64,000 nt of DNA from JAWPMT01 sp965227935 (lineage in GTDB: Bacteria; Bacteroidota; Bacteroidia; Cytophagales; Cyclobacteriaceae): assembly GCA_965227935.1 (NCBI GenBank), contig CBDDGS010000043.1:372001-436000 (forward strand), in the 5' to 3' direction. A program made the translations under genes and the position numbers. Each line of letters begins with the position of its first letter. The stretch's first letter is position 1. Of this stretch, positions 16,129 to 25,710 are shown one piece after another. Under the pieces are notes generated by a model. It did no database searches and was not told the origin of the DNA. It saw only the letters and a list, made by a program, of their open reading frames with translations.

Positions 16129-18237
16129 TCAACTTTTCTTCATCACCACCTCGTCGATGAAAAACCAACCAGGCTCGCCCTTAGCGGGATGCCATGAAGG
16201 GAGTCTCCGGATCGGGATGATCTCTATGCGCAGGTACTTGACAGAAGCGTCATTCATGGCTAGACGATAATAGTCGAGTCTGGGGCTAGTCGAGTCCTCT
16301 AACTTGGCGGGAGCCATCTGATTGATGAGACGCAAGTTGTCCTCTGAAGTCCCTCCGTAAATGCGGATTCGCTCTGGTGGAAAAATATAGGAACCCGGAT
16401 TCGTCAAGGTACTAAGTACTATTTCATCGAGGACGGTAGCCTCGTCCAAATCGCACTTCAAGATGAATGGATCGTTGATGTAAGCTATCCAGGGACCATC
16501 AGAGAAATTGGGAGAACCCTTCACAAGATCAAACAATTCGTCAGGTGTGCCCTCATATCTCACTGCGGGATCGTGAACCAAAGTACTTGTGACCGGTAGC
16601 ACATCCGAACGCATAAAAATGATCGAATCCAATGGACTGGGTTCCCATCCTTCACTTGCGGCATAGAATCTCATTTCGAGGTCGCGATCGATGAGCAGGC
16701 TATCCCTCATGGCCAACGAATTCTCGTCGGGATTGCTGCCATCAAGGGTATACCGAATATCAATGTCTTTTAGGGGATAATCAATCTTGACGTAAAATGG
16801 CTCCCGAAAGAATTGCCTGTCAGGGTCCAGCTTCGGAACGGTCAACACCGACTTGAAATCGCTGACCTCGGGTGCTGTTCGAAAGATAGCAAGTTGGGGT
16901 GCTGCAGCTTCCATGCTTGCAACCCCTTCATCGGAAATCGAGGTTTGATAGGCGTACAACTCATTCAGTGATGATAAGGACTCAAGTGTTTGGAGTTCAT
17001 TATCCCCCAAGGGAGTGCGATAGACTTTGAGTGTCTTGAGTTTCGTCAGACGGGTGAGTTCACTCAATCCCTCCATCGGAAACTCTGCCTCATGCATGTC
17101 CAACAATTCCAGATTGCTGAAATTCCCAATGCGCTCCATGTCCGCCAGCGTAAGAGGAAGGCTCCCCACACTGAGCTCAACGACATTGTTTGCCACAGAA
17201 GCCAGCTCCTCCAGCTCCCTGCCTGCATATTCCGGATGGGGGAAAATCAATACCTGCAGTGCGTTCGAATTGTGGTACTTGCGCAGCACCGTGCAATAGT
17301 CGCCGTTAAGATCTGCTATCTCCCCATCGCTGATGGATGCCAGGTCCGCCCATTGGTTCCTCTTGCTTTGCTCGATCCGTGCAGTCATCTGGGCATACAC
17401 TGGTGACTCAGGGTTCACTTCCTGATAGGTCATGGACTCGGCAGCACCCGCCTCCAGCCAAAAAGAAAGTAGCGCCAACTCGTCGCCAGTCAATTGCTCT
17501 TCATTTTTCGGTGGCATGTGATCCTCCTCTTCGAGAGATAATCGAATATGGTGGAGAATACCCGCTTCAACAGAAAGGGCCGACCCTCCTTCTCCTCCTT
17601 CCACCAGCGAGGCATAGTCTGTAAGCAGCAGCTCCCCTTTGGCTTTGTTGGGATTGTGGCAGCTCACGCACTTTTGCTCGAGTATGGGCTGGACAAAGTG
17701 CGCAAAGACCTGGGGATTATCGGGCAGTGCCTCCTCGAGGCTATTATCATCTGTGCTCCAGGCAAGGAAATCTTCACCGTGCGTCACGGATCCACCCAGG
17801 TGACCAGTAGCAAGAATGCCGACGATCAGCAAGGGATGAAAGATCTTCAGAACTTGGCCTTTCAACTGCGCTACGCGGTAGTGCCATACAACCATCAGAA
17901 ATGTGACGATCACTCCGAACCACTGGTGTCGATTGATCAGGACGCCTTCGGCGGCACTTTCAATGCTCAGAAAGGTGCCCGTAATCGAGGTGACCAGACA
18001 AAGTAGTGCGGTGATAGAAACATACCAGTGGATCTGAGGGTCATTGCGCCAGTACTGGACAACAGTGACAAAGACAAGGGCAATGGGCAGGTGCAAGACA
18101 AGGGGATGGAAATGGCCCATCCATCGCATCAGTCCCGGTAACACCAGGTAGCTCTCGAACGCTACCAAAAAAATCAGAAGGACTGACAGCGCAAAGATGG
18201 CGTAGTCCAGCAGGGTCCTGAATAAAGTTGTACTCAT
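16129..18237 (-). CDS. Membrane protein with DUF2231-like helices, cytochrome c motif, leucine-rich repeats and C-terminal beta domains
   Basis: This 702-residue protein has about four transmembrane helices in its first 165 residues, resembling DUF2231. A planctomycete-type cytochrome c segment follows, with the haem motif CVSCH in EQKCVSCHNPNKAKGELLL. A short set of leucine-rich repeats comes next (NLELLDMHEAEF, KLKTLKVYRTPL, SLNELYAYQTSI). After these lie a chitobiase-type or FN3-like domain (IRYTLDGSNPDENS) and an F5/8-like end. It is the last gene of the unit, starting 4 bp after the DUF1501 stop. A role as membrane electron acceptor or scaffold for the exported partners is inferred from the haem motif and operon; no measured function is known to me. 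Confidence 0.8.
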   Translation of the reverse strand: MSTTLFRTLLDYAIFALSVLLIFLVAFESYLVLPGLMRWMGHFHPLVLHLPIALVFVTVVQYWRNDPQIHWYVSITALLCLVTSITGTFLSIESAAEGVLINRHQWFGVIVTFLMVVWHYRVAQLKGQVLKIFHPLLIVGILATGHLGGSVTHGEDFLAWSTDDNSLEEALPDNPQVFAHFVQPILEQKCVSCHNPNKAKGELLLTDYASLVEGGEGGSALSVEAGILHHIRLSLEEEDHMPPKNEEQLTGDELALLSFWLEAGAAESMTYQEVNPESPVYAQMTARIEQSKRNQWADLASISDGEIADLNGDYCTVLRKYHNSNALQVLIFPHPEYAGRELEELASVANNVVELSVGSLPLTLADMERIGNFSNLELLDMHEAEFPMEGLSELTRLTKLKTLKVYRTPLGDNELQTLESLSSLNELYAYQTSISDEGVASMEAAAPQLAIFRTAPEVSDFKSVLTVPKLDPDRQFFREPFYVKIDYPLKDIDIRYTLDGSNPDENSLAMRDSLLIDRDLEMRFYAASEGWEPSPLDSIIFMRSDVLPVTSTLVHDPAVRYEGTPDELFDLVKGSPNFSDGPWIAYINDPFILKCDLDEATVLDEIVLSTLTNPGSYIFPPERIRIYGGTSEDNLRLINQMAPAKLEDSTSPRLDYYRLAMNDASVKYLRIEIIPIRRLPSWHPAKGEPGWFFIDEVVMKKS

Positions 18238-18241
18238 TAGG

Positions 18242-19708
18242 TTAGGCTAGCAGATCTTTTACGACGTGGCCGGCAACGTCCGTGAGTCGGAATCTACGAC
18301 CTTGGTATTTGAAGTTGAGCTGTTCGTGGTCCAGCCCCATCAGATGGAGCAGTGTCGCATGAAAATCATGAATGTGCACGGGGTCTTTGACAATGTTGTA
18401 ACCAAACTCGTCGGTCTCACCGTAGCTGATACCTTGCTTGATGCCGCCGCCGGCCATCCAAATACTGAAGCACCTTGGGTGATGATCGCGGCCATAGTTG
18501 TCGGGTTGGAATCGCCCCTGGCAGTAATTGGTTCTTCCGAACTCGCCACCCCAGATCACCAGCGTATCATCGAGCATACCTCGCTGCTTGAGGTCCAGGA
18601 CAAGGGCTGCCGAAGCCTGGTCCACATTGAGGGCTTGCTGCGACATTTCATTCGGAAGGTTACCGTGCTGATCCCACCCCTGATGATACAGCTGGATGAA
18701 TCGAACACCATTTTCGGCGAGTCTTCTCGCTTGCAGGCAGTTGGCCGCATACGTGCCCGGGATGAGTGCGTCCGCCCCGTACATTTTGATGATCGACTCT
18801 GGCTCATTGTTGATGTCCATGACCTCTGGCACCGACATCTGCATACGATAAGCCATCTCGTATTGGGAAATGCGGGATTGGATCTCGTCGTCGTTGACTT
18901 CGTCGTAGTGCGAGTTATTGAGCTCTGCAATATGGTCGAGCATTTCGCGCTTGTCATCGCGGGTGATGCCATCTGGATCGTTGAGATAAAGGACCGGGTC
19001 CTTGCCGCTTCGAAGCAATACACCCTGATGTCGTGAGTCCAGGAATCCGCTGGACCATAGTTTCGAATACAGTCCCTGGCTGTTGCCGGGCCCTCGGGAG
19101 GTCAGCACGACAAAGGCCGGCAGGTTCTGATTTTCACTACCCAGGCCGTAGCTCATCCAGGCACCCATACTAGGTCGACCGGAGTTTTGATTGCCAGTCT
19201 GGAAGAACGTGATGGCGGGATCATGATTGATGGCCTCGGTATGCATACTCTTCACGATACATATCTCATTGGCGATCTTGCCAATGTGCGGGAAGTAGTT
19301 GCTGATCCACGTACCATTGTCCCCAAATTGGCTGAACCCATGGTAGGGTCCTACCAACGGAAACTTGTCCTGGTTGGCGGTCATGCCTGTCAGGCGTTGG
19401 TCACCGCGAATAGACGCCGGCAGGTCCTCACCCATTCTTTTGCTTAGCAAGGGCTTGTAGTCCAACGTCTCCAACTGGGAGGGGGCTCCCGCCTGAAAGA
19501 GGTAAATGATCCGCTTGGCCTTGGGAGCGAAATGGGGAATACCCAAAGTGGGTGTATCCAGGGATTGCCCCGATCCACCACCCTTGAAGAGATCGGGGAT
19601 CATCAAAGATCCCAGTGCCACCGTACCTAAACCGACACTGGCTTTGGAGAAGAAATGCCTCCTATTGATATTCAGCTTGTCCTTGTCCAGATTCTCCGAA
19701 TTATCCAT
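18242..19708 (-). CDS. DUF1501 family exported protein (sulfatase/phosphatase-like fold)
   Basis: The 488-residue protein carries a Tat-type signal (NRRHFFSK followed by ASVGLGTVALGSLMIP). The body is DUF1501: APKAKRIIYLFQAGAPSQLETLDYKP, FQTGNQNSGRPSMGAWMSYGLG, VIWGGEFGRTNY and GRDHHPRCF are typical blocks, the last resembling metal-binding ends of alkaline-phosphatase-like folds. Its ATG overlaps the stop of the PSD1 gene by one base (TAATG), which signals translational coupling. DUF1501 genes are known to sit beside PSD1 cytochrome genes in Planctomycetes and Bacteroidota, but the reaction is undetermined. Confidence 0.9.
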   Translation of the reverse strand: MDNSENLDKDKLNINRRHFFSKASVGLGTVALGSLMIPDLFKGGGSGQSLDTPTLGIPHFAPKAKRIIYLFQAGAPSQLETLDYKPLLSKRMGEDLPASIRGDQRLTGMTANQDKFPLVGPYHGFSQFGDNGTWISNYFPHIGKIANEICIVKSMHTEAINHDPAITFFQTGNQNSGRPSMGAWMSYGLGSENQNLPAFVVLTSRGPGNSQGLYSKLWSSGFLDSRHQGVLLRSGKDPVLYLNDPDGITRDDKREMLDHIAELNNSHYDEVNDDEIQSRISQYEMAYRMQMSVPEVMDINNEPESIIKMYGADALIPGTYAANCLQARRLAENGVRFIQLYHQGWDQHGNLPNEMSQQALNVDQASAALVLDLKQRGMLDDTLVIWGGEFGRTNYCQGRFQPDNYGRDHHPRCFSIWMAGGGIKQGISYGETDEFGYNIVKDPVHIHDFHATLLHLMGLDHEQLNFKYQGRRFRLTDVAGHVVKDLLA

Positions 19709-22065
19709 TATTCTTTCGTTATCGTTTCGTCCAGATTGTACAGTACTTGTGCCACCAGCATCAGTGATGCTGCCTCTATCGTGTCCTCTGCCGTTTGATC
19801 ATGTTGCCCCACGGCGATCAGCTTCTCTGCATCCTCCGTTTGTTCCTCAAATTTCTCCCTGTTGCTTTCGAGGTAGTCGAGCATAAGCTCCATCTCATCG
19901 CCTGTTGGGTCTCGAATAAGAATGCTGTTGAATAGATGACGGATGGCATCTTCGTTGTCCTCCACATCATTGGCCACGTTGGACGCAAGTACACGTGCCG
20001 CCTCTAGCACTTGCTCATCATTTTGCAGCGCCAGGGCCTGCAGCGGAGTGTTGGTCTTTTGCCGTCGTACCTCACACAGGTCTCTATTGGGCGCGTCGAA
20101 AATGGTCATGGTTGGTGGCGGAAGCGTTCGCTTCCAAAATGTGTATAGCGACCGTCGGTACAGGGCAGCACCCGAATCAGGCATGTAAGAGGTCAGGATA
20201 CCGCGATCGTTGCCCGCGTTCGTCTCTTCCCACAGCCCGGGTGGTTGATAGGGCTTCACACTGGGGCCTCCCAACTCATCATTGAGCAGGCCACTGGTGG
20301 TGAGGAAGTAATCGCGGATCTCTTCCGCACTCAACCGGAAGCGAGGTCCCCTGGCCAGGTAAATGTTCTCAGGATCGATCTGCTCCTTCTTCGGCTGGAT
20401 GACCGATGACTGGCGGTAGGTAGCAGTGGAGACCATGGTCTTTAACAAGTACTTTACATCCCAGTCATTTTCGACAAACTCAACAGCCAGCCAGTCGAGT
20501 AACTCAGGATGAGTGGGTAACGCACCCTGATTACCAAAGTCCTCAGTGGTCACCACCAATCCGCGACCGAATAGCTTCGCCCACAGCCGATTGACATAGA
20601 CCCTCGCTGTAAGGGGATTTTCCTCACTCACCAACCACCTGGCCAAGCCCAGGCGGTTCTTTGGGTAGTCCTTGGAAAATGCCAGTATCGATGCCGGTGT
20701 AGATGGCTCAACTTCGTCAGTCGGCGCATCGTAGTTGCCACGCGATAGCACATGTGTCTTCTTGACTGCCGAATCGTTCATCACCATTACATTGAGTGGC
20801 AGGGTGTCCTTCTTGTTCACGAAGGAGAGGATGCCCTCAAGGTCCTGATCTTCAATGCTAATGAATGGCGCATCTGCATAATACTTTAGGTCTTTGGCTC
20901 GAACTGCATCCATCCGTAGGCCCTTCTCATTCACATAGTTGAAGAAGGCATAGACGCTGAAGTAATCTTTCTGCGACAAGGGATCGTACTTATGGTCGTG
21001 ACATTTGGCGCATTCGAGCGTGAGCCCGAGGATACCCTTGCCCAAGGTATTGGTTCGATCGGTAACGTAAGTAGACCGATACTCCTCATCGATCACACCT
21101 CCCTCCTGCGTGATGGGGTGATTTCGATTGAAACCCGTAGCCAGGACCTGCTCTCTGGTTGCTTCAGGCAAGAGGTCTCCCGCCAGCTGCCAGGTAAGGA
21201 ACTTGTCATAAGGGTAGTTTTGGTTGAAGGCATGGATCACCCAATCTCTCCAGGGCCACATCGTCCGGTAGCTATCGTCCTGATAGCCATGCGAATCCGC
21301 ATAGCGGGCGACATCCAGCCATTCCCGCGCCATTTGCTCCCCAAAGGCGGGCTTATCGAGGTAGTAGTCTATCACCGCCTCATAGTCAGCCATTTCATTA
21401 TCCTCAATAAACCGGTCAAGCTCTTCTTTTGTCGGAGGCAAGCCTGTCAAGTCGATACTGAGCCGGCGTAGGAGTTTTGGCGCATCCGCCTCTTTTTCAG
21501 GAGACAATCCCTGGTCCTCCATCGCCCGTAAGGTGAAGTAGTCAATGTCATTGCGGGGCCAATCATCATCTTTCACCGTCGGCAGGGGCGACTTTTCCGG
21601 AGGGGTGAATGACCAATGGGGCTCGTATTCCGCGCCTTGCTCGATCCACTTTTCCAGGATGAGCTTTTCTCTTTTCGAGAGCTTTAGGTGAGTCTCTGGA
21701 GGTGGCATGACAATGCTCTCGTCCTCGGTGTTCACACGCGCCAATAACTCGCTGATGGCTGCGTCACCTGGTACAATGGCGTACTTGCCTGCATTCTCTT
21801 TGAGTTCGTCCTTGGCATCTGCTTCGATATCAAGACGCAAACCAGCCTTACGCTTGTTGGCGTCCGGACCATGGCAAGCAAAGCAATTGTCAGAAAGGAT
21901 GGGTTTGACGTGAAAATTGAAGCTAATGGCTTCCGGTATCGCCCCTTCTAAAGCCGTGACACTGGCTTCTTCATCCGAATTGGGAAGCAGTAACCAAATG
22001 GCCAAAAACGCAATGGCCATCAGGCCAACGATCAGTAGGTTTTCTTTCTTGGGCATACCCTCCAT
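19708..22065 (-). CDS. PSD1 and planctomycete cytochrome c domain protein (DUF1549/DUF1553)
   Basis: The 785-residue protein begins with one hydrophobic anchor (LLIVGLMAIAFLAIWLLLP). A planctomycete-type cytochrome c domain follows, with the haem motif CFACH in SDNCFACHGPDANKRKAGLR. The DUF1549 block contains WPRNDIDYFTLRAME and AREWLDVARYADSHGYQDD; the DUF1553 block contains RLGLARWLVSEENPLTARV and NRLWAKLFGRGLV. A central CAKCHDHKYDPLSQKDY gives a second CxxCH, so two haems are possible. The start is ambiguous among ATGs at 22065 and 22056. These proteins are thought to act outside the cytoplasm in redox steps of polysaccharide or sugar breakdown, but this is not established. Confidence 0.9.
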   Translation of the reverse strand: MEGMPKKENLLIVGLMAIAFLAIWLLLPNSDEEASVTALEGAIPEAISFNFHVKPILSDNCFACHGPDANKRKAGLRLDIEADAKDELKENAGKYAIVPGDAAISELLARVNTEDESIVMPPPETHLKLSKREKLILEKWIEQGAEYEPHWSFTPPEKSPLPTVKDDDWPRNDIDYFTLRAMEDQGLSPEKEADAPKLLRRLSIDLTGLPPTKEELDRFIEDNEMADYEAVIDYYLDKPAFGEQMAREWLDVARYADSHGYQDDSYRTMWPWRDWVIHAFNQNYPYDKFLTWQLAGDLLPEATREQVLATGFNRNHPITQEGGVIDEEYRSTYVTDRTNTLGKGILGLTLECAKCHDHKYDPLSQKDYFSVYAFFNYVNEKGLRMDAVRAKDLKYYADAPFISIEDQDLEGILSFVNKKDTLPLNVMVMNDSAVKKTHVLSRGNYDAPTDEVEPSTPASILAFSKDYPKNRLGLARWLVSEENPLTARVYVNRLWAKLFGRGLVVTTEDFGNQGALPTHPELLDWLAVEFVENDWDVKYLLKTMVSTATYRQSSVIQPKKEQIDPENIYLARGPRFRLSAEEIRDYFLTTSGLLNDELGGPSVKPYQPPGLWEETNAGNDRGILTSYMPDSGAALYRRSLYTFWKRTLPPPTMTIFDAPNRDLCEVRRQKTNTPLQALALQNDEQVLEAARVLASNVANDVEDNEDAIRHLFNSILIRDPTGDEMELMLDYLESNREKFEEQTEDAEKLIAVGQHDQTAEDTIEAASLMLVAQVLYNLDETITKE

Positions 22066-22166
22066 ACTGGTTAAAATTAAAAACAAACAGGCAAAATACG
22101 CAGACAGAATCCAGTAAAATATTCAATATTCCGGCACACTTCGGCGCAATCCTGCAAAAACCGGCA

Positions 22167-23441
22167 TCAATTCATTTTCAATACTTCGTGCTTATTGATG
22201 AATTCAGGGTCGATCACAATTCCAGTTCCCGGGCCGGTGGGCACGGTGATCTCTCCCCCGTCACTTGTCAGACTGGAAGTGGCACATTCCAACGGGATTT
22301 GCTGATTGAATCCCTTGAACTCATGATAGGGTCCGGCATTGGGCAGTGCAGAGACGAAATGCATCATGTACAGGTACCCCAATCCCGAGCCGGATATATG
22401 TGGAACACAAGGCATCTGCATGACATGGGCCATTCTCGCCACCTTCATGGCACGGATCATTCCACCGAAATAGAAGATATCAGGCTGGACGATATCCAGA
22501 GCCCGGTTGGCAATGAGCCAGCGAAAATTGCGCATGCTAGGTTCTTGCTCGCCCCCTGCCACAGGCACGTTTAGGGCGGCCGTCACTTCGAGCGTCTCCT
22601 GGTACCAGTCGAAGGGCACAGGCTCCTCATAGAAATCGTATTGGTACTCCTGCATGATTTGCCCGATCCGAATAGCCTCTGACACATCGTAAGATCCGTT
22701 GGAGTCCGCATAAATGGTCATCTCATCCCCGAACGCCTCGCGCACCATAGGTATTAGCTTCTCCGTCCGGCCGGATGGGTAGTCCTTGTTTTTGCTCATG
22801 CGGCCCCCGACCTTGAACTTCACTGCTTTTGCCTGTGAGGAAGCCACATGCTCCTGGATCAGGTCAATCGATTCCTCAGCCGATTTCCCCCTGAAATTAT
22901 TGGCCTGATAGACAGCAATCTTCTGGTGTCCGACCTCGCCTATCAAGGCTCCAATTGGTTGACCCGCAATCCGTCCCAGCATGTCCAGAATAGCAAATTC
23001 GATCGTGGCCCATGGCACCCAAAGCGCCAGATTCTGTAGTTTGTAGTTGCTCCGATAGACATAGAGTTCCTCGTATAGCGACTCAAGATCACGGACATCC
23101 TTTCCTATGAAGAACGGCTGCAACCTATTGAAGAACACTGGCCATAGCGATCTCATTTGCTGGTTGTTGGAGACAGACAGGCCTTCTGCTCCATCTGTCG
23201 ACCGGACCCGGCAGATGAAATTCTTCCTCGAGCCATTATCAAAAAGTAGCAGCTCCAGGCTCTCGACCACTACTGGTCGATCGAATAATTCCGTTTTCAA
23301 TACAGGACGAGAGAGCTCGTCATCTATTAGGGAGTAGTCTACCTTGGGAGGAGATTGTGGAGATTGGCAAGCCGCAGTTGCGAGGGTTGCCCCTGTTGCC
23401 AGTGAAGCGGACTTAATAAAGGAACGGCGACTGCTTTTCAT
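22167..23441 (-). CDS. Tat-exported enolase-superfamily lipoprotein (mandelate racemase/dehydratase type)
   Basis: The N-terminus shows a perfect Tat motif (SRRSFIK) and a lipobox-like LATAAC. The rest is an enolase-superfamily barrel. KFK follows the second strand, D, E and E metal ligands appear in YADSNGSYD, YEEPVPF and GGEQEPS, and the late D and H appear in QPDIFYFGG and PHISGSG. This KxK plus His/Asp pair is the mandelate racemase subgroup, which includes sugar-acid dehydratases and racemases. An exported, lipid-anchored enolase-superfamily enzyme is unusual, because characterised sugar-acid dehydratases are cytoplasmic. It lies 101 bp upstream of the PSD1 gene on the same strand and likely heads the four-gene unit. 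Confidence 0.88.
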   Translation of the reverse strand: MKSSRRSFIKSASLATGATLATAACQSPQSPPKVDYSLIDDELSRPVLKTELFDRPVVVESLELLLFDNGSRKNFICRVRSTDGAEGLSVSNNQQMRSLWPVFFNRLQPFFIGKDVRDLESLYEELYVYRSNYKLQNLALWVPWATIEFAILDMLGRIAGQPIGALIGEVGHQKIAVYQANNFRGKSAEESIDLIQEHVASSQAKAVKFKVGGRMSKNKDYPSGRTEKLIPMVREAFGDEMTIYADSNGSYDVSEAIRIGQIMQEYQYDFYEEPVPFDWYQETLEVTAALNVPVAGGEQEPSMRNFRWLIANRALDIVQPDIFYFGGMIRAMKVARMAHVMQMPCVPHISGSGLGYLYMMHFVSALPNAGPYHEFKGFNQQIPLECATSSLTSDGGEITVPTGPGTGIVIDPEFINKHEVLKMN

Positions 23442-23619
23442 AGTAGATCGAGAGGTTAGGGTCTCTAACTAAAGATAGTTGGAAAGCATCAAAGCCATTG
23501 GCGGAAGGTGGGCTATGTCCATGATATCATGCCCATTGAGTCAGCAATAGCACCGGACTACTGCCAGAAAGGCGCATTGGTCATCAAGATTTCGGTTATT
23601 GCCTCCTCAATTATTTCCT

Positions 23620-24357
23620 ATGAAAAAAAGTATCGTCCTTTCCGTTTTCGCCCTGTCCATCCTGCAAGTCCAGGCACAGTACTCCCAGTATTTCACACCT
23701 CCCATCCAGGAGGAACAGATCAGTATGGGTCGCAATTTCTACGTTGTGACAAACGACAACGACACCATCTACGGGAATCGATTACCTATGGCAACAATGA
23801 TGGATGGCCAGGTAAGGTCCTTCACCCTCAAGAAAGAAGATAAGACGAAGGTCAAATTCAAAGCAGAGGAGGTCAAACTGCTGGCGGTGAAACTCACGGA
23901 CTTCATGAAGGTGAGCAGCGCTCTGGCCGTTCCCAACCTATTGCGTGCGATAGAGATGGACTGGGAAAGAGTAGGGAATCGCGAGTGGGCTTTTTTCGAA
24001 CAAGCGCTGTTGCCGACAAAAAAGAAAGATAAGTATGCACTGATGCAGCTATTGAACCCCGGCTTTGACAGCAAAATCAAAGTGTATCTAAGGCCCAACT
24101 CGAACGAAACGGCAACAACTGAAATCAATGGCATCCAGGTTGGCGGCGGTGAGGACACCTCCTATCTCATCGTCTATGATGGCAATAAATCGGAAGTATA
24201 CAAGAAGGGTCGGTACAAGAAAGAAGCGCTGACCAGACTGTTTAAGAACTGTGACGTCTTCGTCGAGAACTACAGCGGTGAAAAGATGAAGTGGCAGGAC
24301 ATTTCCGAGCATGTCTTGATCTACGATCGCCTTTGCGGGGACTCAGGAACGAAGTAA
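23620..24357 (+). CDS. Secreted hypothetical protein
   Basis: The 245-residue protein has a cleavable signal (MKKSIVLSVFALSILQVQAQ) and then a mixed-charge, strand-rich sequence without a motif I recognise. Features include FYVVTNDNDTIYGNR, VKFKAEEVKLLAV and a C-terminal TRLFKNCDVFVENYSGEKMKW. The pattern of a flagged residue segment, a lysine-rich middle and one cysteine in the last 40 residues resembles uncharacterised Bacteroidota envelope proteins. The ATG at 23620 is chosen because it starts a typical signal peptide; an in-frame start 21 bp upstream is possible. A strong terminator follows, so it is probably monocistronic. Confidence 0.7.
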   Translation: MKKSIVLSVFALSILQVQAQYSQYFTPPIQEEQISMGRNFYVVTNDNDTIYGNRLPMATMMDGQVRSFTLKKEDKTKVKFKAEEVKLLAVKLTDFMKVSSALAVPNLLRAIEMDWERVGNREWAFFEQALLPTKKKDKYALMQLLNPGFDSKIKVYLRPNSNETATTEINGIQVGGGEDTSYLIVYDGNKSEVYKKGRYKKEALTRLFKNCDVFVENYSGEKMKWQDISEHVLIYDRLCGDSGTK

Positions 24358-24381
24358 GTCCAAGTCCCCCATTAAGAAATT

Positions 24382-24416
24382 AAACCCGAGTTGGAATAGC
24401 TCGGGTTTTGTTTTTT
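24382..24416 (+). terminator. Rho-independent terminator
   Basis: AAACCCGAG at 24382-24390 and CTCGGGTTT at 24400-24408 form a perfect 9-bp stem around a 9-nt loop. It is followed by TGTTTTTT, ending the transcript of the secreted protein at 23620-24357. Confidence 0.9.
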
Positions 24417-24481
24417 GGGCAGTAAGAAGACAGAAAAGACTTGCTTTTCTATAACTTCCATTGCTGTTAGCAACCCATTCT

Positions 24482-25636
24482 ATGAAACTTTCTCTGTATA
24501 TCCTGACCACCGCCCTAAGTCTCTCGCTACTGGCACAAGAATCCATGCTGTGTATGGGCAACCATTGGACGGAGGACGAAGCCAACCTGAAAATGAAAGA
24601 GTTCGCCAGCCAATGGGATGACCTGGAGAGCTGGGAAAAGAGGGCTTCGCGCATCAAGCAGGGTATCATTGATGGCATGCAACTGGAAACCCTAGCGAAA
24701 ATTTCAGGCCCCACCAACGCTATCATCCATAGCACAAAGGAAATGGATGGTTACATCGTTGAGAACATCGCCATAGAAAGCTTCCCGGGCTTTTATGTCA
24801 CGGGCAACTTGTACAGGCCATCCGAAGGCGATGGGTCTTTTGCCGCCATGCTTTGCCCTCATGGGCACCTTCAAGACAAGAGGTTTACCGACTACATCCA
24901 AAAACGCAGCGCCGTGCTGGCAAGGATGGGGGCTGTGGTCTTCGCCTATGACATGGTGGGTTATGGAGAGTGCACCCAGGTGGAACACAAAATACCTATC
25001 GCACTGGTCCTGCAAACCTGGAATAGCAAGCGGGTGCTGGACTACCTCCTTTCAAGGCCTGATGTGGACCCTGATCGCGTCGGCATGACGGGTGGCTCCG
25101 GTGGCGGTACGCAAACTTTTGTACTGACAGCAATAGATGATCGAATCACGGCCGCAGCACCAGCCGTCCAGGTTTCGGCACACTTCTTTGGAGGATGCGT
25201 TTGCGAGAGTGGAATGCCGATCCATAAGAGTCCGGATCATCAGACCAACAATGTCGAGATCGCTGCCCTTTGTGCACCACGACCACTATTGATGATATCG
25301 AATGGCGGAGACTGGACGCGCAACACACCTCGTGTCGAGTATCCTTATGTTCGAAGCGTGTATGCCCTTTATGATGCGGAACACAAAGTAGAGAATGTGC
25401 ATCTCCCCAATGAGCGGCATGACTACGGCTTTTCGAAAAGAACGGCAGCCTACAACTTTTTCGCCCATCATTTGAAGTTGAATGCGGGAAGGATTCCTTA
25501 CGAAGATGGATACGTGGAAGACTTCGTGACGATCTTGCCAAGAGAGCAACTGGAAGTATTTAATGAAGCCAATCCGAGGCCTGAGCTATCCCTGGATGGT
25601 CTTGATGCGGTGGTCACCTACCTGGGATTGGATTAA
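24482..25636 (+). CDS. Secreted alpha/beta hydrolase, acetyl-xylan-esterase-like
   Basis: The 384-residue protein has a signal peptide (MKLSLYILTTALSLSLLAQ) and an alpha/beta hydrolase fold. The nucleophile elbow reads GGSGGGTQ (in VGMTGGSGGG), the active-site histidine lies in NERHDYGFSKR, and AALCAPRPLLMISNGGDWT matches strand 7-8 of family-7 hydrolases and acetyl xylan esterases. AMLCPHGHLQDKR provides the oxyanion region. It probably deacylates carbohydrate or other esters in the periplasm. The position after a strong terminator indicates its own promoter, although no consensus -7 box was clear. A role in polysaccharide degradation is only suggested by the family. Confidence 0.85.
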   Translation: MKLSLYILTTALSLSLLAQESMLCMGNHWTEDEANLKMKEFASQWDDLESWEKRASRIKQGIIDGMQLETLAKISGPTNAIIHSTKEMDGYIVENIAIESFPGFYVTGNLYRPSEGDGSFAAMLCPHGHLQDKRFTDYIQKRSAVLARMGAVVFAYDMVGYGECTQVEHKIPIALVLQTWNSKRVLDYLLSRPDVDPDRVGMTGGSGGGTQTFVLTAIDDRITAAAPAVQVSAHFFGGCVCESGMPIHKSPDHQTNNVEIAALCAPRPLLMISNGGDWTRNTPRVEYPYVRSVYALYDAEHKVENVHLPNERHDYGFSKRTAAYNFFAHHLKLNAGRIPYEDGYVEDFVTILPREQLEVFNEANPRPELSLDGLDAVVTYLGLD

Positions 25637-25710
25637 TCTCGGAACCTTAAGCAACGTTGGTGTTCCTTTCCCCGTTAAACGAACTTGTATCACCACAAAA
25701 GCTCTATTGT

